A stretch of 64,000 bases of DNA from Variovorax sp. TBS-050B (lineage in GTDB: Bacteria; Pseudomonadota; Gammaproteobacteria; Burkholderiales; Burkholderiaceae_C), in NCBI RefSeq assembly GCF_029893635.1, contig NZ_JARXYR010000002.1, positions 1,091,001 to 1,155,000 on the forward strand, given 5' to 3'. How positions within the stretch are numbered: position 1 is the first letter of the stretch; each line of letters begins with the position of its first letter. Positions 60,572 through 64,000 of the stretch are shown piece by piece. The notes beneath the pieces were generated by a model. The model had not been told where the DNA came from, searched no databases, and was given only the letters and a program-made list of their open reading frames with translations. The translations under genes and the position numbers were made by a program.

Positions 60572-61807
60572 ATGGCTTTCGAGCGACTGGGCACGGCCGA
60601 CGCGCCGCGCCAACTCTTCTCCAGCACCCCGGCGCAGCGCGTGGCGCTCGCGCGGCAGCAGTTCTTCGAGGAAGGCGTGCGCCCCTCGGGCCTGGTCGGC
60701 GAGGCGGTGATCCAGTCGTGGCTGCGCTGCACGCGCAACCACAGCGACCGGCGCCGCATCGTGCCCTTCGACGCGGTCACGCCGAGCCGCCTGCATGCCA
60801 CGCTGGCACGCAACCGCGAACTGCTCGACGTCGCGCGGCAGGAACTCGCGAGCATGGAAAGCGCGCTCGCGGGCACCGACTGCCGCGTGATCCTGACCGA
60901 CCGCGAAGGCGTGGTGGTGCACGTGACGCAGCAGCCGGCCGCGGCGCACCAGCCGGTGCTGCGCAAGACCGCGCGCGTGGGCGTGAACATCTCCGAGCGC
61001 ATCGTCGGCACCACCGCGCCGGGCATCGTGGCGACCACCGGCCAGGCCTGCACGGTCGACGGCGCGGAGCACTACTTCGAGGTGCTGGGCCAGATGCAGT
61101 GCGCGGCGGCGCCGATCCGCGACGTGGCGGGCCGGCTCGCGGGCGTGCTCGACCTGACGGTGGAGGCGCGGCGCTTCGGCTTCGATGCGGCCTCGATGGT
61201 GGCGCTCTACGCCACCATCATCGAGAACCGGCTGCTGCAGGCGCAGTCGCGCGACCACCTGATCCTGCGCTTCCAGGCCAGCCCCAACCTGCTGGGCACG
61301 CCGATGGAGGCGCTGGCCGGCGTGGCGCCCGACGGCACCGTGGCCTGGCTCAACGGCGCCGGCGCGCGTCTGATCGGCCGCCTGCCCGAAGAAGCGGGCG
61401 AGCGCGACGTCGAAGCCATGCTCGGGCACGACCTCGCGAGCCTGCTGCGGCTGCAGCGGCGCGACGCGGCGCAGCCGCTGCGCCTGGCGAGCGGCCTGGG
61501 CGTGTGGGTGCAGGCGCACCTGAAGGCCGCCGACGGCACCGACTTCCGCCATGCGGTGGCGCTGCCGGGCGAGAGCGCGCCCGCGCTCGCGGCGCCCGCC
61601 GCAGTGGCGGACGACGCCGACCACGCCGCGAGGCAGCCATCGGCGTCACCGCACGCCGAGACGCTGCGCGAACACAGCCGCAAGCTCATCGAGGACACCC
61701 TCGCCGCGCACGGCGGCAACGTCTCGCAGGCCGCGCGGCAACTGCGCGTCTCGCGCGGCACGCTCTACCGCCGCCTGCGCGGCTGGCGGGACGAGGCGGC
61801 GGGTTGA
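60572..61807 (+). CDS. GAF/Fis-type transcriptional regulator, AcoR-like without AAA+ domain
   Basis: A 411-residue regulator. The N-terminal part (about 25-210) matches AcoR: IQSWLRCTRNHSD, VILTDREGVVVHV, GVNISERIVGTTAPGIVATTG. A PAS-like sector follows (about 225-330). The C-terminus is a Fis-type HTH (EDTLAAHGGNVSQAARQLRV, about 368-387). The sigma-54 AAA+ domain (GAFTGA) is absent, so it should act with sigma-70 or as a repressor. It is divergent from the PQQ alcohol dehydrogenase, whose substrate it may sense, and is followed by repeat A copy 4. The start at 60572 has GAGGAGCAGCGAACC upstream. Confidence 0.9.
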   Translation: MAFERLGTADAPRQLFSSTPAQRVALARQQFFEEGVRPSGLVGEAVIQSWLRCTRNHSDRRRIVPFDAVTPSRLHATLARNRELLDVARQELASMESALAGTDCRVILTDREGVVVHVTQQPAAAHQPVLRKTARVGVNISERIVGTTAPGIVATTGQACTVDGAEHYFEVLGQMQCAAAPIRDVAGRLAGVLDLTVEARRFGFDAASMVALYATIIENRLLQAQSRDHLILRFQASPNLLGTPMEALAGVAPDGTVAWLNGAGARLIGRLPEEAGERDVEAMLGHDLASLLRLQRRDAAQPLRLASGLGVWVQAHLKAADGTDFRHAVALPGESAPALAAPAAVADDADHAARQPSASPHAETLREHSRKLIEDTLAAHGGNVSQAARQLRVSRGTLYRRLRGWRDEAAG

Positions 61808-61828
61808 AGGCTGCAAGAAAGCGGATTT

Positions 61829-61955
61829 CCATACGCGAAGAGCGCGAAGGTTCCGCGAAGGACGCCAAAGAACAGCCAAGAAAATTTTTGATTGGATTCC
61901 TTTCGCGTCCTTCGCGAAACCTTCGCGTCCTCTGCGTCCGGCTGTCCGATCCCGC
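61829..61955. repeat. Palindromic repeat A, copy 4
   Basis: Left arm from GATTTCCATACGCGAAGAG and right arm ending CTGCGTCCGGCTGTCCG form a long inverted repeat with internal 9-bp-scale CGCGAAGG modules. It fills the gap between the regulator (stop 61807) and the convergent Gcd-type gene (stop 61959). The left end is more diverged than in copies 2 and 3. Confidence 0.78.
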
Positions 61956-61958
61956 ATT

Positions 61959-64000
61959 TCAGCGCCTCGGCAATGCGTACGCGATCACGCTGTCCCCCGT
62001 CTTCGTGCCCAGCGAGCCGTGCCCGCCCGCGGCCACCACCACGTACTGGCGGCCGTCGCTGCCGCGGTAGGTCATCGGCGTGGCCTGGCCGCCCGCGGGC
62101 AGGCGGCTGCGCCAGAGTTCCTTGCCGTTGCTCACGTCGTAGGCGCGCAGGTAGTAGTCGAGCGTGCCCGAGAGAAAGGCCACGCCGCCGGCCGTCATCA
62201 TCGGCCCGCCGAGGCTGGGCACGCCCATCTTGAAGGGCAGCGGCAGCGGCGAGCTGTCGCGCACGGTGCCGTTCTTGTGCTTCCACACCACGCGGCCGGT
62301 GCGCAGGTCGGCGCCGGCCACGTAGCCCCAGGGCGGCGCCTGGCAGGGCAGCCCGAGGACCGAGGTGAAGGCGCTGAGCTTCACCGCGAACGGCGCGCCG
62401 AAGTTCTCGTTGAGCGCGGGCAGGCTGTCGTTGGGCCGGTCCTTGCCCTGCACGTAGAGCGTGGTGTCGTCGGCGCGCGGGATCAGCTTCGACACGAAGG
62501 CGAGCGAGGCCGGCGTGGTGAAGGCCAGCTGCCGCTGCGGATCGACCGCGATGCCGCCCCAGTTGAAGACGCCGAAGTTGCCCGGATGGATCAGCGAGCC
62601 CTGCGTCGACGGCGGCGTGAAGCGGCCCTCGTAGCGCAGCCGATGGAAGGCGATGCGGCAGGCGAGCTGGTCGAACACCGTGCCGCCCCACATGTCGGCC
62701 GGCGTGAGCGCGGGCGGATCGAAGGAGAGGTCCGACACCGGCTGCGTGAGCGAGGCATGGTCGCCCTCGGCCGCGTCCTGCGGCGCGGGGCGCTCGTGCA
62801 CCTTCACCACCGGCTTACCGTCGCGCCGGTCGAGCACGAAGAGCTCGCCCTGCTTGGTGGGCTGCACCAGCGCGGGCACGGTCTCGTTGCCGACGCGCAG
62901 GTCGATCAGCGTGGGCTGCGATGGCACGTCGTAGTCCCAGAGATCGTGGTGCACGGTCTGGAAGCTCCAGCGCACGCGCCCCGTGGCGAGGTCGAGCGCC
63001 ACCACCGAGGACGAGTAGCGCTCGGCCCCTTCGCTGCGCCTGCCGCCCCACTGGTCGGGCGGCTGGTTGCCGATGGGCACGTAGACCATGCCGAGCGACT
63101 CGTCCACGCTCGAGATCGACCAGCTGTTGGGCGAGTTGGGGGTGTAGGTGGCGTCGGGCGCGATCGGCGCGGTCTGCTCGGGGTTGCCCGCGTCCCAGTT
63201 CCAGACCAGCGCGCCGGTGTCGATGTCGAAGGCGCGGATCACGCCCGAGGTCTCCTGGGTCGAGACGTTGTCGAGCACCGTGCCGCCGACGATGACGAGC
63301 GAGCGCGTCACCACCACCGGCGAGGTCGAGTAGTACGAGCCGGGCTTGACGTTGGGCATGTTCTTCCAGAGGTCGATCTGCCCGGTGCCGCCGCCGAAGC
63401 GCATGCAGGGCTTGCCGTTCTCGGGGTTGAGCGCGATCACGCGGCCGTCGGCCGTGGGCATGAAGAGCTTGGCGTCGCAGTCGCCGGCCGCAGCGGGTGC
63501 GGCGGGTGCGCCTGCAGGCGTGGGCGTGGGCGCGGGCGTGCTCGTGGGCGCCGGCCGCACCGCACTGCCCGGGTCGTACGACAGACCGCGGCAGGTCAGG
63601 TGCTGCAGCGCGAGCGGGCGCTTGATCTCCGGCGTGTAGCGCCAGAGCTGCGCGCCGGTGGTCGCATTGAGCGCCACCACCGACTGGTGCGGCGTGCAGA
63701 GAAAGAGCCGCTCGCCGATCTTCAGCGGCGTCACCTCGAAGGTGGTCTCTTCCGGATCGCCGGGCTGGCCGCGCACGTCGCCAGTGCGGAAGTGCCATGC
63801 CTCCTGCAGCTGGCCGACGTTGGCCGGCGTGATCTGGTCGAGCGCCGAATAGCGCTGGCCCATGGCGTTGCCGCCGTAGGCGGTCCAGTCGTCGGCGGCG
63901 GGCGCGGGGCTGCCCGCGGCCGCTGCTGCCGGCGCGGCCGGTGGCGTGGCCGTGCCTTCGATGCGGTGCGGCTGGCGCATCAGCGAGACCGCGGCGGCCA
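61959..64000 (-). CDS. Membrane-bound PQQ-dependent dehydrogenase, glucose/quinate type (partial)
   Basis: The C-terminal 680 residues of a Gcd/QuiA-type PQQ dehydrogenase; the frame remains open at the right edge of the window, so the N-terminal membrane domain is outside. The propeller begins DDWTAYGGNAMGQRYSALDQITPANVGQL. The catalytic Asp lies in VHHDLWDYDVPSQPTL, and the last blade has GTLDYYLRAYDVSNGKELW and GHGSLGTKTGDSVIAYALP. A Pro/Ala/Thr-rich loop (about 25 residues near RPAPTSTPAPTPTP) interrupts an outer strand. It oxidises a sugar or cyclitol in the periplasm with ubiquinone as acceptor. The sugar cannot be fixed by eye. Confidence 0.93.
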   Translation of the reverse strand, partial: AAAVSLMRQPHRIEGTATPPAAPAAAAAGSPAPAADDWTAYGGNAMGQRYSALDQITPANVGQLQEAWHFRTGDVRGQPGDPEETTFEVTPLKIGERLFLCTPHQSVVALNATTGAQLWRYTPEIKRPLALQHLTCRGLSYDPGSAVRPAPTSTPAPTPTPAGAPAAPAAAGDCDAKLFMPTADGRVIALNPENGKPCMRFGGGTGQIDLWKNMPNVKPGSYYSTSPVVVTRSLVIVGGTVLDNVSTQETSGVIRAFDIDTGALVWNWDAGNPEQTAPIAPDATYTPNSPNSWSISSVDESLGMVYVPIGNQPPDQWGGRRSEGAERYSSSVVALDLATGRVRWSFQTVHHDLWDYDVPSQPTLIDLRVGNETVPALVQPTKQGELFVLDRRDGKPVVKVHERPAPQDAAEGDHASLTQPVSDLSFDPPALTPADMWGGTVFDQLACRIAFHRLRYEGRFTPPSTQGSLIHPGNFGVFNWGGIAVDPQRQLAFTTPASLAFVSKLIPRADDTTLYVQGKDRPNDSLPALNENFGAPFAVKLSAFTSVLGLPCQAPPWGYVAGADLRTGRVVWKHKNGTVRDSSPLPLPFKMGVPSLGGPMMTAGGVAFLSGTLDYYLRAYDVSNGKELWRSRLPAGGQATPMTYRGSDGRQYVVVAAGGHGSLGTKTGDSVIAYALPRR

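Noticed and set aside
60572..61807. Sigma-54-dependent activator
   Set aside because: The GAF and Fis parts suggest AcoR, but the AAA+ domain with GAFTGA is absent.
1..64000. tRNA, rRNA, CRISPR arrays, insertion sequences, phage genes
   Set aside because: None could be recognised on either strand.

Overview
This window looks like chromosomal DNA of a high-GC betaproteobacterium of the Comamonadaceae, most like Variovorax. The reasons are the pervasive G/C third-position codon use, three orphan Bug/TctC periplasmic binding proteins, CaiB-type CoA transferase and LysR gene pairs, GGAGACA-type ribosome binding sites, and short palindromic intergenic repeats. The genus is an inference. I see no rRNA, tRNA, CRISPR array, insertion sequence, prophage or replication origin.

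Layout. 1-6.2 kb: an SrkA-type kinase, then a LysR regulator divergent from a carboxylate catabolic set (frameshifted acyl-CoA dehydrogenase, Bug protein, CaiB CoA transferase). 6.2-12.2 kb: htpG with a translationally coupled lipoprotein, a LysR/oxidoreductase divergent pair, aquaporin Z, and a small secreted repeat protein. 12.4-17.5 kb: a QseB/PmrA-type response regulator, an RluF-like pseudouridine synthase, a tightly overlapping glycosyltransferase/membrane protein/phosphatase operon, and an MDR oxidoreductase. 17.7-25.9 kb: a complete kdp potassium system (F-A-B-C-D-E), headed by an extra 43-residue membrane ORF. 26.1-33.4 kb: an FAD monooxygenase and an RND efflux operon whose outer membrane factor is frameshifted. 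33.4-40.8 kb: a predicted Fe-S regulator next to sodB, a VOC protein, a Bug protein, a subclass B3-like metallo-beta-lactamase, an SDR, a divergent-composition lipoprotein, and a Crp/Fnr regulator. 40.9-49.9 kb: a branched-chain/aromatic-acid ABC uptake operon (acyl-CoA ligase, LivG, LivH, LivM, binding protein, LivF, PaaK-like ligase). 49.8-57 kb: a membrane protein, two divergent citrate-synthase-family genes (one with a DNA-binding domain), a DJ-1/PfpI protein, an aldehyde dehydrogenase, and an M48 peptidase fused to a pilin-like domain. 57-64 kb: a Bug protein, a PQQ quinohemoprotein dehydrogenase divergent from a GAF/Fis regulator, and a second PQQ dehydrogenase (Gcd type) running off the right edge.

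The genes describe a versatile soil or plant-associated heterotroph: organic-acid and aromatic-acid uptake with CoA activation, periplasmic PQQ oxidations, K+ scavenging, drug efflux, and redox defence.

The least ordinary signals are regulatory or architectural. They are four response-regulator half-sites in exact 11-bp phase before a small secreted protein, perfect hairpins that sequester the Shine-Dalgarno of two unrelated genes, an M48-pilin fusion, a DNA-binding citrate synthase paralogue, an overlooked kdp leader ORF, and a four-copy palindrome family sitting mostly between convergent genes. All assignments are read by eye from sequence; none was tested by database search.
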